This document shows positions 25,845 to 35,039 of a stretch of DNA of 64,000 bases, in pieces (positions within the stretch are counted from its first letter, which is position 1; each line of letters begins with the position of its first letter). This DNA comes from CAZNXJ01 sp964577115 (GTDB taxonomy: Bacteria > Planctomycetota > Planctomycetia > Pirellulales > Pirellulaceae). Where the stretch lies: positions 62,001 through 126,000 of the forward strand of contig CAZNXJ010000005.1 of NCBI GenBank assembly GCA_964577115.1, given 5' to 3'. The notes under the pieces were generated by a model. It did no database searches, had not been told where the DNA came from, and saw nothing but the letters and a program-made list of their open reading frames with translations. Both the position numbers and the translations under genes were made by a program.

Positions 25845-25895
25845 CGGGCTCAAGATGTAAACGAACCCAAAACTTCCTGGTAAGGGGTGGCGAGC

Positions 25896-27392
25896 GTGCT
25901 CCAGCTGTTTGGATCGAAGCGGCGAACGTGCGATGGCTTCACGCGGCGCGAATTGCTCCAAATCGGTGGCGTCGGGCTGTGGGGGCTGACGCTGGGGAAC
26001 GTAGGGCGTGCCGAAACTGCGGCGGCAGCCTCGGGTGCCTTGCCAGGGTTTGGACGCGCGAAACGGTGTATCGTTCTGTTTCTGTTTGGAGGGGCACCGC
26101 AACACGAGACGTTTGATCCGAAGCCCGACGCGCCGGCCGAGATCCAAGGCGAACTAAAAGCACGTTCGACCCGTGTACCTGGCATTGCCATCGGCGAGGG
26201 GCTACCCGCCACGGCCGACGTTACCGACCGGCTGACCATCGTCCGCTCGACCACGCACCCCTATCCGCTGCATAGCGTGGCATATGCCATCAGCGGGCTT
26301 CCGGTTTATACGACGGATCTCGAGGCGCGCCCGTTTGACGCGCGGCATTGGCCCTACTTTGGCTCGATTGCCGACTACTTCTGGTCGCAGCAGAATGGCG
26401 GCGCAGCGAGTAATCCTCTCCAGCACGTCGGGCTGCCGTGGACGTTCAATTCCCAAGTCGATGATCTCGGTCTGCTGGCCGGGCCGTACGCCAGCTTCCT
26501 CGGCCGGCAGTACGATCCACTCTGGGCGCGTTTCACGGGCAAGGGCACACGCGTTGCGCCGAAGTGCCGCCATGCGCAGCCGAAGGTCTATGAAGATCCC
26601 TACGCGGAAACGACGCCCGACGGGACGTTCGTCTTCGATGGCGCGCCGCGCAGCGCCGACGATGCGCAGCGTTTCGTGTCGCGGCGCAGTCTGCTCGCTC
26701 AGTTCGATCAGGCCCGCGCCGCCTTGGAACGGTCGGCCGCTGTCCGCTCGTACACCCATCAGCAGGCCGAGGCGATGTCGCTGCTCATGTCGCCTCATGT
26801 ACGCGAGGCCGTGGACGTCGGGCGCGAACGTTCTGAATTGCGCGAGCAATATGGTTACACGGTATTCGGCCAGTCCTGCCTCGCCGCTCGACGTCTGATC
26901 GAGGCCGGCAGCCGCTTTGTGACCGTTTTCTGGGATGCCTATGGCACGTACTTCAGCGGCGGATGGGACACGCACGAAAACCATTACCCGCGTTTGAAGG
27001 AATATCTGCTGCCGGGCTTCGACCGGGCGTTTGCCGCACTGATTCGCGATCTGGAACAGCGCGGGCTGCTCGACGATACGCTCGTCATTTGCATGACCGA
27101 ACATGGCCGCACGCCGCAGATCGATTCAAAACCCGAAGGCGCCGCGCGCCATCACTGGTCGCGAGCCTACTGTACGGTGCTCGCCGGTGGTGGAACGCCG
27201 GCCGGATGCGTCGTGGGGCAGACGGATGCAATCGGCGGGGACGTGATTGACCGGCCCATTTCTCCGAAGGACATTCACGCAACCGCGCTGCACCTCTTGG
27301 GCATCTCGCCCGACGCACAGATGTATGACCGGCAAAACCGGCCGCTGCGTGTCGCCGGCGACGGACAGGTGCGCAGCGAGCTGCTCGCATGA
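25896..27392 (+). CDS. DUF1501 family protein (sulfatase-like fold, exported)
   Basis: A 498-residue DUF1501 protein. The N-terminus LQLFGSKRRTCDGFTRREL is typical of the planctomycete family: a short head, then a Tat-like signal (TRREL followed by LQIGGVGLWGLTL). Family segments include CIVLFLFGGAPQHETFDPKP, VRSTTHPYPLHSVAYAISG, FVTVFWDAYG and GWDTHENHYPRLKEYLLPGFDRA, and EHGRTPQ near the end. I chose the GTG at 25896: AAGGGG lies 8 bases upstream, and the product then starts like relatives. A GTG at 25887 lies on top of that site. DUF1501 proteins usually pair with DUF1549/DUF1553 proteins and are thought to work at the cell surface. Here the partner is missing and the stop overlaps the start of a glycosyltransferase gene by 4 bases (ATGA). 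Confidence 0.88.
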   Translation: MLQLFGSKRRTCDGFTRRELLQIGGVGLWGLTLGNVGRAETAAAASGALPGFGRAKRCIVLFLFGGAPQHETFDPKPDAPAEIQGELKARSTRVPGIAIGEGLPATADVTDRLTIVRSTTHPYPLHSVAYAISGLPVYTTDLEARPFDARHWPYFGSIADYFWSQQNGGAASNPLQHVGLPWTFNSQVDDLGLLAGPYASFLGRQYDPLWARFTGKGTRVAPKCRHAQPKVYEDPYAETTPDGTFVFDGAPRSADDAQRFVSRRSLLAQFDQARAALERSAAVRSYTHQQAEAMSLLMSPHVREAVDVGRERSELREQYGYTVFGQSCLAARRLIEAGSRFVTVFWDAYGTYFSGGWDTHENHYPRLKEYLLPGFDRAFAALIRDLEQRGLLDDTLVICMTEHGRTPQIDSKPEGAARHHWSRAYCTVLAGGGTPAGCVVGQTDAIGGDVIDRPISPKDIHATALHLLGISPDAQMYDRQNRPLRVAGDGQVRSELLA

Positions 27393-29176
27393 ACGCCCGG
27401 CTCGGCGGCGTGGAATCGCGGGTGCCACGGCGCGAGTGGTTGACGCTAGCGTTGGTGCTGCTAGTGGCCGTGACGCTGCGCTGCGCCCGGCCGGGTCGGT
27501 TGGCCGTCGAGCACTTCGATGAAGGCGTCTATGCGTCGGATCTCTGGTACGGCGTCGGGACAGGGCACGGCTACCCGTATCGGCACCTCTACGCGCCGCC
27601 GCTCGTGCCATTGATCGCCGAACTGGCTCTGCTCATGAGCGGCATACAGCCTGCCGCGCCGCTCATCGCCGGTTGTTTTGCCGGCTGCCTGACGGTCGCG
27701 GTCGTCTGGTGGATCGGCCGCACCTGGTATGGATCTGTGACTGGTCTCCTGGCCGCGGCACTGGCGGCGGTGAGCGACGTGCATGTTGTTTTTTCGCGCA
27801 CCGCGCTAACCGATCCCTGGTTGCTGCTCTGGTTTGTCGCGGCCATGTACTGGATGGAACGGGCGCTGCGCACGCGCACCTACGCGAGCATCTTCACGGC
27901 CGGTGCCTTCGTGGCGCTGGCGTGGTGGACGAAATACAACGGATGGTTGCCGCTAGCGCTTGCGGGGGCCACCATCCCGTTGGCCTGGATTCGCGGAACG
28001 CTGGCGTTTCGGGAGGTTTTGCGAACGACCGCCGCTTGGAGCGCGGTTGCCGCAATCGCTGCCGCCGGCTGGAGCCCTGTGCTATATGGACTCCAGTCGC
28101 ACGGTGGCTACTCGGAAGTCGCCGCCAACCATCAGCGCTACGTCGTGGGGCTGGCGGGCTGGCCCGCTGCGCTCGCTCGCCAGGCATCCCACCTGCAAGC
28201 GCTTGAGGGCTGGCCAACCCTGCTCGGCGCGCCGCTGCTCGTCCTGTTCGTGCTCGTCGCTACCTGCGTACCGACCGGCGGGCGAATACGTGCTACGGCG
28301 CCCATTGTTTTCGCGCGGCGGATTGAGCCCGCACTCATCGCCGCGCTTTTGCTCGCCGCCGGCACCGTGTGGCTCGGCCACGTCCCTACGCTGGCCGCCG
28401 GCGCGCTGATCGCGATCGCTCTTCAAATGACAGTATTTTGTCATTCCACGAAGTCATCCGAACCACGCCAGCAAGCAAACTCACTTGCGCCCGAGCTGCT
28501 CGGGGTGTGGCTGATCGGGCTCTTCTTCCTGACGCCGCTCTACCATCCCTACGCGCGTCTTACGCTCCCGTGGCTCGCCGCAACGTGGCTCGGCGCGGCC
28601 GTGCTACTGGGGCACGCCGCCGAGCGAACGGGCGGGCTCGAGCCGTCATCTTCGCTGCGCCGGTGGCCATGGCTCGCCGCAGCCGCGGTTCTCGTCGCGC
28701 TCACGGTTGTGGGCGGGTGGAGAATCGGGCCGAGGATCCAGCGAGCGGGTGTGCCGGGCTGGGAAGACCGCAGCGGGCTCGCGCGAGCGACCCGCCAGCT
28801 CGCTCAGGCAGCGCGCGAGGAGCTCCAGGCAAGCGATTCGCAGTCACCGCATCCGCCGCTGATTCTTTACACACTCGGCGAACCCGCCGTCTTCTTTCAT
28901 TTGCAAGCGCTGTACTTTGCGTCCGATTGGCCCGTCGCATTGCCGGCAGGTGATCTGTCGATGCTCGCGGCGGCCGAAACGCCACCGGATGTCCCCGTCA
29001 TGTTGATTGTCGGACCGCACGCGTTCCGAGAATTCGAGCGAGCCGAAGCGGCGCAGCGTCTCCGCCCCATCGCCCGCCAGTCATTCTCGCCAAGCCCCGC
29101 CTTACGGCTCGATCACACCGTGCCTCGGAAAGCCCTGGAACACTACTGGACGCTACGCCTCTATCGCGTGCATTAG
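27389..29176 (+). CDS. GT39/ArnT-like membrane glycosyltransferase
   Basis: A 595-residue polytopic membrane protein of the GT-C superfamily (protein O-mannosyltransferase/ArnT type). The first extracellular loop carries the conserved acidic motif HFDEGVYASDLWYG (residues 46-59), where the Asp is the likely catalytic base. About ten to twelve membrane helices follow, including HVVFSRTALTDPWLLLWFVA, a family-typical segment. The C-terminal 120 residues form a soluble domain outside the membrane. Members transfer sugars from polyprenyl-phosphate donors to proteins, lipid A or other lipids; the acceptor here is unknown. The ATG overlaps the DUF1501 stop (ATGA), which implies translational coupling and perhaps a shared surface-glycan role. 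Confidence 0.85.
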   Translation: MNARLGGVESRVPRREWLTLALVLLVAVTLRCARPGRLAVEHFDEGVYASDLWYGVGTGHGYPYRHLYAPPLVPLIAELALLMSGIQPAAPLIAGCFAGCLTVAVVWWIGRTWYGSVTGLLAAALAAVSDVHVVFSRTALTDPWLLLWFVAAMYWMERALRTRTYASIFTAGAFVALAWWTKYNGWLPLALAGATIPLAWIRGTLAFREVLRTTAAWSAVAAIAAAGWSPVLYGLQSHGGYSEVAANHQRYVVGLAGWPAALARQASHLQALEGWPTLLGAPLLVLFVLVATCVPTGGRIRATAPIVFARRIEPALIAALLLAAGTVWLGHVPTLAAGALIAIALQMTVFCHSTKSSEPRQQANSLAPELLGVWLIGLFFLTPLYHPYARLTLPWLAATWLGAAVLLGHAAERTGGLEPSSSLRRWPWLAAAAVLVALTVVGGWRIGPRIQRAGVPGWEDRSGLARATRQLAQAAREELQASDSQSPHPPLILYTLGEPAVFFHLQALYFASDWPVALPAGDLSMLAAAETPPDVPVMLIVGPHAFREFERAEAAQRLRPIARQSFSPSPALRLDHTVPRKALEHYWTLRLYRVH

Positions 29177-29338
29177 GACAAGCCCGGTTCGCTCCTTTCC
29201 ATCGCCGCGCGGCCTTGCCGCTGGGCTGCCGTGGGATCCGCCGCATCGCAGCGCGCGTTTCGGCGAGGCAACGCGAAGGCGGCCGCAACGACGCGGGCGC
29301 GCCCCTGGGTGGGCAAACGGGTTGGCACCCCAGGTAGT

Positions 29339-30583
29339 TCACTCCGAGCAGCGATACAGGTGCTTGCCAGGTTCGAAGAGTGAATCGTGCAGATTGGCAC
29401 CCAGGCCCGGCGCTTGCGGCAGAGCCACGTGACCATCGCGGATGACCACGTTCGGCTCGATCAGTTGCTCGTAGAAACTACGAATGTGTGCGCGGACTGC
29501 TTCCTGGTAACAGCACGCCGGAACGCTGGCGTTGATGTGCACGCCAGCCAGGAACGTCAGCGGCCCCGTACAGTCGTGCATCGTGACGGGCAGGTTATAG
29601 CCTTCGGCCATGCGCGCGATCCGCAGCGTTTCCGATAGCCCGCCAGCCCACGTTGGGTCAATGATCACCACGTCCGCCGCGCCGGTGCGAATCACTTCCA
29701 GGAACTCGGCGCGCCGCACCAGCATTTCACTAACGCCGATCGGCGAGCGAGCATGGCGCCGCAGCTCGGCGAGCGCGGCGAGATTATCCATCTTCAGCAG
29801 GTCTTCGATCCACAACACTTCGAGCGGCTCGAGGGCTCGCGCGAGCTGCACGGCGGCGTGGATGCTAAAAAACCCATGGCCATCAACGATGATGTCGAGC
29901 CGGTCCCCAGCCACCTCGCGCATGCGCTCGAGCGGACGAATCGCCTCTTTCCATTCGCGCCGCGCGAGCAGCTTGCCGCCGGTGGCATGCGCGAGCGCAT
30001 CGAAGGGCCACATCTTGAGCGCTGTAAAGCCCTCTTCGAGCAGCTCCTCGACGAGTCGTTCGGGCTGGTGAATCGAATGATAGGAGTCGTTCAGCGGCTC
30101 ATCCCGACCCAGACTTCCGTAGCCAGGCCAGCCCAGCACACCGGTCGCACTGCGCCCATACAAGGGATTACCGCAACTGTTATAGACCTTCACTGCCGAC
30201 CGGACGGCGCCGCCGAACAGTTCGTACAGCGGCCGTCCGAGACGTTTGCCCGCGAGATCCCAAAGCGCCAGATCAATTGCCGAGATCGCGCGCAGTTCCA
30301 CGCCATACCCGCCGAAGTTCGCAAACCGCTCATAAAAGAAGCGCCAGTGCGACTCGATGAGCCCGGCATCGGCCCCCAGCAGACGATCGGCCATCCACTC
30401 ATGAATGAAGCAGGCCGCCGTCTCCGGCGCGTAATACGTCTCGCCGAATCCAACGGTGCCATCATCCGCCGTGATGCGTACGAGCATCAGCCCCGACATG
30501 ATCTCACGCGGAACGATCGTTTCGATCCGGCGGATTTTTACACCGTCGTCGCCGAGCGAAGTCGGCAGGTAGGTAGCGTTCAT
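29339..30583 (-). CDS. Mandelate racemase/muconate lactonizing enzyme family protein (enolase superfamily)
   Basis: A 414-residue enolase-superfamily enzyme. The N-terminal capping domain contains VRITADDGTVGFGETYYAPE. The barrel shows DIIVDGHGFFS (first metal ligand Asp), VLWIEDLL (second, Glu) and GVSEML (third, Glu). It has KMWPFD on the second strand and a histidine in VTMHDCTGPL at the usual acid/base position. The ligand pattern fits sugar-acid dehydratases or racemases of the mandelate racemase group. Length matches. Its ATG overlaps the stop of the upstream GH32-like gene by 4 bases, so the two are translationally coupled. Substrate unknown; an aldonic or uronic acid released from a polysaccharide is a reasonable inference. 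Confidence 0.88.
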   Translation of the reverse strand: MNATYLPTSLGDDGVKIRRIETIVPREIMSGLMLVRITADDGTVGFGETYYAPETAACFIHEWMADRLLGADAGLIESHWRFFYERFANFGGYGVELRAISAIDLALWDLAGKRLGRPLYELFGGAVRSAVKVYNSCGNPLYGRSATGVLGWPGYGSLGRDEPLNDSYHSIHQPERLVEELLEEGFTALKMWPFDALAHATGGKLLARREWKEAIRPLERMREVAGDRLDIIVDGHGFFSIHAAVQLARALEPLEVLWIEDLLKMDNLAALAELRRHARSPIGVSEMLVRRAEFLEVIRTGAADVVIIDPTWAGGLSETLRIARMAEGYNLPVTMHDCTGPLTFLAGVHINASVPACCYQEAVRAHIRSFYEQLIEPNVVIRDGHVALPQAPGLGANLHDSLFEPGKHLYRCSE

Positions 30584-32094
30584 GCTTGGAACTGGAGCGA
30601 ATAAAGATCGGCGTCTTGGAGGTACACGCGCAGGCGAATCGGCTTTCCAGCAAGTTCAGCGACGCTCGACTTCGCGCCCCACGTGACTGGGCGGTATACG
30701 AAATCGCCGTACATCGTTTCGCAATCGTCGATCGTGTATCCCGGAATCGGTTGACCGGCCTCATCCTGCAATTCGACGCGCAGTGATCCGCCGGCCGATG
30801 TGGCGAAGTTCAGCATTAGCTTACTGCCTTCGAAACGGACCGGATGCGACTGAGCCCAACCGCCCGCGGCGCCTGCGTAAATCGACGCAAAGCCGTGCCG
30901 GCGTACGGTCATGCGGCGCAGCCGGTTGGTCGGCCATTCGTAATGTTCGCTGATATAAAGCGAGAACTCGTCGGGCGCCGTCTCGAGGACTCCCCAGGCC
31001 ACCATGTTGCCGCGCTGCGTCCAATTGCGCTGGTCGCGTCCCGGTCGCACCCACGCCTCGGGGAACTCGCGGTCCCAATGCACCCCATCGCGGCTCGACA
31101 TGAACACGGCATCCGAAAGACCGGCCGGCTCATGCTCTTCCTTCGGCACCACGCGGCGCGACGGGAAGAAACGTTTCGGGAACGATAGCAGGATGTGCTC
31201 GGCACCGGGGCACGGCACGGTGGCGTTGGTGTAGAGATGTTCAACCGGCGCATCATCGGCGTATTGATGAGGCTGAGCGGGCTCCCAATGCAAGAAGTCC
31301 TCCGACGTGCTGCTTTGGATCGCGCGGACCCACGGCTCCTTCGCCCCTTCCTCCCAAACCGCACGATTTCGTTCGGCGTTGGTTTTCCGGTTCTGTACGT
31401 CGAGATACCGCGAGAACATGCGGTACTTGCCCAGCCGTTCGTCCCAGTACGCCAGGTTCAGCGAATCGAAGGCGCCGTCCGTCGTAATAGGCGTCTCCTG
31501 CATGTAACGCCAGTGGAGCCCGTCGGGCGATGCAAGGGCATGCAGCGCCCCCCCACCCGTCGCCGCAATTGCCTTGTAGCGTTCTTCGGGCTTCGCGGCC
31601 GGATTGCGATCGATCATCGGAGTAAAATTGTCCTGAATCCGTTCGTCGCGCAGGATAATGTTATTCTCGCGGCTGCCATTAAACTCGTAGATCCCAACGT
31701 TCGGACGCACGAAGTGCACCGCGTCCGTGCTCTCGGCCATACAGAATACGACTGGCGAACGACGTCCTCGCTGAAAGGTTCCCGATCCGCGATAATAAAC
31801 GCGGTACATGTCGCCATCGCGTAGCAGCGTGTAGTACGCGCTGCTCGCACCTTCCCACGGCTGATCCAATTCGAGAACAACTTCGCGTTTCTCGGGGCTG
31901 TGCAGCCGGAGACCCGCGCCGTCGAGCGAATCGAGCAGATAGCGATCGACAAACATTTCCACGCGCGAACCAATCTCGCGCACGTTCGGCGCATCGTCGG
32001 CCGCACGTAGCCGCCCGGCCGGCAACGCGCAAGCAAATCCACCGGCCGCTGTAAGCGAAAGAAACCCACGACGCGAAATCTGGGGAGAGTGCAT
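30580..32094 (-). CDS. Secreted GH32/GH43-like five-bladed propeller protein
   Basis: A 504-residue exported protein. The N-terminus has a Tat-like signal (SRRGFLSLTAAGGFACALPA, cleavage near RLRAAD). The mature domain begins VREIGSRVEMFVDRYLLDSL and shows propeller-type motifs: YYTLLRDGDMYRVYYRG, VVFCMAESTDAVHFVRPNVG, IDRNPAAKPEERYKAIAA and FMSSRDGVHWDREFPEAW. These DG-x-HW elements are typical of GH32/GH43-related glycosidases common in planctomycetes. The catalytic acids cannot be fixed by eye. The ATG at 32094 gives the correct signal position; upstream in-frame sequence is non-coding. It is coupled to the enolase-superfamily gene at its 3' end. A role in extracellular glycan processing is likely, but the substrate is unknown. 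Confidence 0.78.
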   Translation of the reverse strand: MHSPQISRRGFLSLTAAGGFACALPAGRLRAADDAPNVREIGSRVEMFVDRYLLDSLDGAGLRLHSPEKREVVLELDQPWEGASSAYYTLLRDGDMYRVYYRGSGTFQRGRRSPVVFCMAESTDAVHFVRPNVGIYEFNGSRENNIILRDERIQDNFTPMIDRNPAAKPEERYKAIAATGGGALHALASPDGLHWRYMQETPITTDGAFDSLNLAYWDERLGKYRMFSRYLDVQNRKTNAERNRAVWEEGAKEPWVRAIQSSTSEDFLHWEPAQPHQYADDAPVEHLYTNATVPCPGAEHILLSFPKRFFPSRRVVPKEEHEPAGLSDAVFMSSRDGVHWDREFPEAWVRPGRDQRNWTQRGNMVAWGVLETAPDEFSLYISEHYEWPTNRLRRMTVRRHGFASIYAGAAGGWAQSHPVRFEGSKLMLNFATSAGGSLRVELQDEAGQPIPGYTIDDCETMYGDFVYRPVTWGAKSSVAELAGKPIRLRVYLQDADLYSLQFQA

Positions 32095-32343
32095 GGGAGG
32101 GTTCCGCCGTAAAAGGTCAAGGGTGAGGTTCAATGCAAATAGGGTGGCGCGGTAGTGGTCGAGGAGCGACCGAACGCCGCGCCGCGGATTGCGCCCGAGT
32201 ATATTTTCGCGTGACGCCAGAAGCGAGTGGGCAAAGCGTTCCACGGCCATCCTGCTAGAACCCTGTCGCGTCGCCGAGAAGGCGCAGCTGCACACTGTGC
32301 AAGAAAGCCGCGGCGAGCCGTTCCGCTCGCCGCTTGCTCGATC

Positions 32344-32394
32344 AATAAAAGGAGCCCGCGGAGTTCGGCTCATGGGCGCCGATCTCCGCGGGCT
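32344..32394 (-). terminator. Intrinsic terminator after the PDZ-protein gene
   Basis: On the minus strand the 11-base arms AGCCCGCGGAG and CTCCGCGGGCT (plus coordinates 32353-32363 and 32384-32394) are perfect inverted repeats around a 20-base loop, followed by CCTTTTATT. This is a GC-rich hairpin with a short T-tract, placed 47 bases downstream of the PDZ-gene stop. The rest of the 346-base gap to the GH32-like start shows no gene. Confidence 0.7.
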
Positions 32395-32399
32395 AATCA

Positions 32400-32421
32400 T
32401 GTGAGTAGCATGCTACTCACA
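32400..32421. repeat. 22-base perfect palindrome
   Basis: TGTGAGTAGCATGCTACTCACA reads the same on both strands: 11-base arms with no loop. It lies between the PDZ-gene stop and the terminator. With no loop and no adjoining T-tract it looks more like a dimeric-protein binding site than part of the terminator. Confidence 0.8.
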
Positions 32422-32440
32422 CCTTAAGTTGTCGCGATCG

Positions 32441-34564
32441 TTAACGATCTCCGCCAAAAATCCGGCCGCGGAGTCCGCCTTCGTCGCGATTGAGAATCCG
32501 GCCGTCACCGTCCCCGGCTTCGAAGAGACCGCGATCATCCGAGCGGTCTTCGAAGTCCTGCGAGCGGCGAAACGTCTCGCGCGTCCGCGTTTCGCTCTGG
32601 ATGCCGTTCGAATACTGCCCCTCCTCCGAGAAGCCGGTATCGTAGTCATCCGTGTAAACACGGCGTTGTTCCCGCGAGGCCGGTTCGCCTTCATACTCCG
32701 ACCCGACATACGTATCGGGCTGAGGCGCGAGGCTCGCCTGGAGCTGCACGCTGCTGCGGCGAGACACTTCGAGGTCGACCGTCTGGTTCGGCCTCATCTG
32801 ACTAATCATTTGGCTCAAATGGTCAGGCGAGCGGACCTCACGACCATTGACGCTGACAATCCAGTCGCCGGGACGCACGCCGGCCTGGGCTGCCGGACTG
32901 CCACGCTCGACGGATCGCACCATGGCACCGTCGGTGTAACGCGGATTAAGCGTCACACCGAGCCACGCCCCGCTCACATACTGCTGGCTTCCGCCTGCAT
33001 TTTGGGCGTACGCGCCGTCTTGGAAATCCCGTGCAGTGACGTAGATCGTTTGTTGCCGTCCATCGCGATAAACGGCCAGCGGAATTCGCGTGCCCGGATC
33101 GGCATCGATAAAGATCCGCTGGAAGTCGGCCGGCGAAGCGAGTCGCTGGCCGTAGGCCGAAATGATCACGTCACCTTGTCGCAAGCCCGAACCCGCGAAG
33201 AAGCTGCGCGGCGCGATCGAATCGACCACTAGCCGTCCCGCATCCGCAGCCAGATTCAGACCCACAGTCTCCCAGAATCCACTGCGAACGCCGGCACCCA
33301 ACAACCCTCTCGCATACAGGTCATTCGCCGAGAGGAAAATGCGCTGCTGCCGTCCGTCGCGCTGCACGATGAGCGGGATGCGAGCACCCCGATCGACGTT
33401 CGTCAAAACTTGGGTGAACTCGTTCATCGACCGAATCGGCCGCCCGTCGACGGAAACGAGCACGTCACCGTCACGAATCCCGGCTTCGGCGAGCACGCTG
33501 TTGCGCTCGACGGATTCGATGGTCAGATTGTTCCGCGAGTTCGTATCAAATTGCACGCCCAGCCGCTCGGTCAGATCCGCTCGGCGGTCCTGGCGATTCT
33601 CACGGCGCTGCTGGCGATCGCGGTCAAAACGTGGCTGCCGATCTTCTCGGTCAAACCGGTCACCGAGCTGTCGATCGCGCTGGCGACGGTTTTGATCTCG
33701 GAACTGGCCGTCGCGGGCACGGCGCTGATCGTCGTCAAAACGCTGATCATCCTGGAACCGGTTTCGGTCGTCGCCGAAGCGATCGTCATCTTGGCGGTAC
33801 GTATCCTGATCGTCTTGGAAACGATCCTGGTCATTCTGGAACCGCTGGCCGCGAGTGCGCGACGCATCGTTGTCGTCTTGCGCATCGCGCTGCGGATCGC
33901 CGAACGCGTCGTCGTCCTGCATTTGATCGTCCTGATCTTCGACGTCCAGGGATGGACGGTTTCGGATCTGGCGCTCGGGCGACTGCAAATCGAACTGGTT
34001 GTCCTGCTGCAGGTCTTCGTCCAACCCCTGATTGAATTGATCTTCAACCCCCGTGCCCAGGTCCGATTCGGAATCCGCCTGCACGCGGGCGCGCGTTCGA
34101 CTCCGGCCCTGGTTCAGCGGGTCCGCGTCGCTCTGCGTCTGCGTCCGCGTCTCAATCGACTCGTCGAGCTCCGTATTCACGCGCCCTTGGCCGGCTCGTT
34201 GATTCTGAAGTGCATCCGCCTGGCTTCGCGTCGAGCTCGGCGCCCGATTCGAATTGAGCTGTCCTTCGGATCCGATCTGGCCCGTTGTATCGGTGCCTCG
34301 ACCAAGAGGGCCCTGCGGCCGCGTTGTCGGTTGGCCCTGCGGCTGACCGGCCGACTGCCCTGCGGAGTCGGTCGTACCGATCTGGCCTGTGGCACTGTTC
34401 GCCGTGCCCGGCTGGTTGGCGCCAACATTGGCCGCGCCACCCGCGCTAGCTCCACCTGATCCGGCCGTGCCGCCGCCCGCGGCACCTCCCGAGACTTGCG
34501 CATACGCCGGCGTAACTGCCAGCAGCGCAGCGAGTGCTGCGGGTACAAGAAATCTTCGCGACAT
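32441..34564 (-). CDS. Secreted triple-PDZ protein with long low-complexity N-terminal region
   Basis: A 707-residue exported protein. The signal peptide is RFLVPAALAALLAVTPAYAQ. Residues about 25-320 are low-complexity: first Gly/Ala/Ser-rich, then Gln/Thr/Pro, then extremely rich in Asp, Arg, Gln and Phe (repeated DDQDRFQDD-type units). Three PDZ-like domains follow, each with the carboxylate-binding/DGDV signature: GIRDGDVLVSVDGRPI (about 365-380), GLRQGDVIISAYGQ (about 465-480) and GVRPGDWIVSVNGREV (about 575-590). No protease domain is present. The C-terminus is again Arg/Asp-rich. PDZ domains bind C-terminal peptides, so a periplasmic scaffold or chaperone role is plausible. I found no catalytic motif. 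Confidence 0.85.
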   Translation of the reverse strand: MSRRFLVPAALAALLAVTPAYAQVSGGAAGGGTAGSGGASAGGAANVGANQPGTANSATGQIGTTDSAGQSAGQPQGQPTTRPQGPLGRGTDTTGQIGSEGQLNSNRAPSSTRSQADALQNQRAGQGRVNTELDESIETRTQTQSDADPLNQGRSRTRARVQADSESDLGTGVEDQFNQGLDEDLQQDNQFDLQSPERQIRNRPSLDVEDQDDQMQDDDAFGDPQRDAQDDNDASRTRGQRFQNDQDRFQDDQDTYRQDDDRFGDDRNRFQDDQRFDDDQRRARDGQFRDQNRRQRDRQLGDRFDREDRQPRFDRDRQQRRENRQDRRADLTERLGVQFDTNSRNNLTIESVERNSVLAEAGIRDGDVLVSVDGRPIRSMNEFTQVLTNVDRGARIPLIVQRDGRQQRIFLSANDLYARGLLGAGVRSGFWETVGLNLAADAGRLVVDSIAPRSFFAGSGLRQGDVIISAYGQRLASPADFQRIFIDADPGTRIPLAVYRDGRQQTIYVTARDFQDGAYAQNAGGSQQYVSGAWLGVTLNPRYTDGAMVRSVERGSPAAQAGVRPGDWIVSVNGREVRSPDHLSQMISQMRPNQTVDLEVSRRSSVQLQASLAPQPDTYVGSEYEGEPASREQRRVYTDDYDTGFSEEGQYSNGIQSETRTRETFRRSQDFEDRSDDRGLFEAGDGDGRILNRDEGGLRGRIFGGDR

Positions 34565-35039
34565 AACTCTTACTTCCTATAAAAAGAAACTTCCAACCCC
34601 TTACCTACGGCGATCAATCGGCCGCAAGCGAGAACTGTCTCACCACGCACGCAAATGACTTGCCACGTTTTCACAAAGGGGAGATGGTCGTCCGAGCGTC
34701 TGCAAATGCGACATTCAATCGATTGTGTGCGCGCGTTCCCATGCAACCACTGATGCGAACGCAACCGCGGCATCCCCGAGAGAATGTGAAGAGCAGCAGA
34801 ACGGTACTGGCGAGCGATCGAACCCCCGGGGAGAAATTGGAGGAAGAGCTACGGATCGCCGAGCGAATTCATCGCAGCAAACACAGGGCCAACGAGCGGC
34901 GATTCCCGCGGCGCGCACGCGATCCGCCACCGATTCAGCTCGGGGATCGCGTGCGCGGTAAGCAAGCGTTCACCGATCGCTCAGCAACTCGCGCGATTGG
35001 TTGGCGCGAAGCCAAACAAGAAAGGAAGTAAAATTTGCC
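34565..35039. other. Intergenic region, no gene seen
   Basis: About 475 bases upstream of the PDZ gene and downstream of the SelA-like gene (both on the minus strand). Open frames here are short and Arg-rich with no family features. The PDZ-gene promoter should lie in its left half, but I could not fix a clear -35/-10 pair. Confidence 0.4.

Noticed and set aside
33410..34459. A 349-codon open frame on the plus strand, antisense to the PDZ-protein gene.
   Set aside because: It is a shadow of the Asp/Arg/Gln-rich coding strand; the translation is Ile/Leu/Val-rich because of codon complementarity and contains no membrane-protein pattern.
34660..35031. A 123-codon plus-strand frame in the gap between the PDZ and SelA-like genes.
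   Set aside because: Arg-rich composition, no motif, no ribosome site; typical of random frames in GC-rich DNA.
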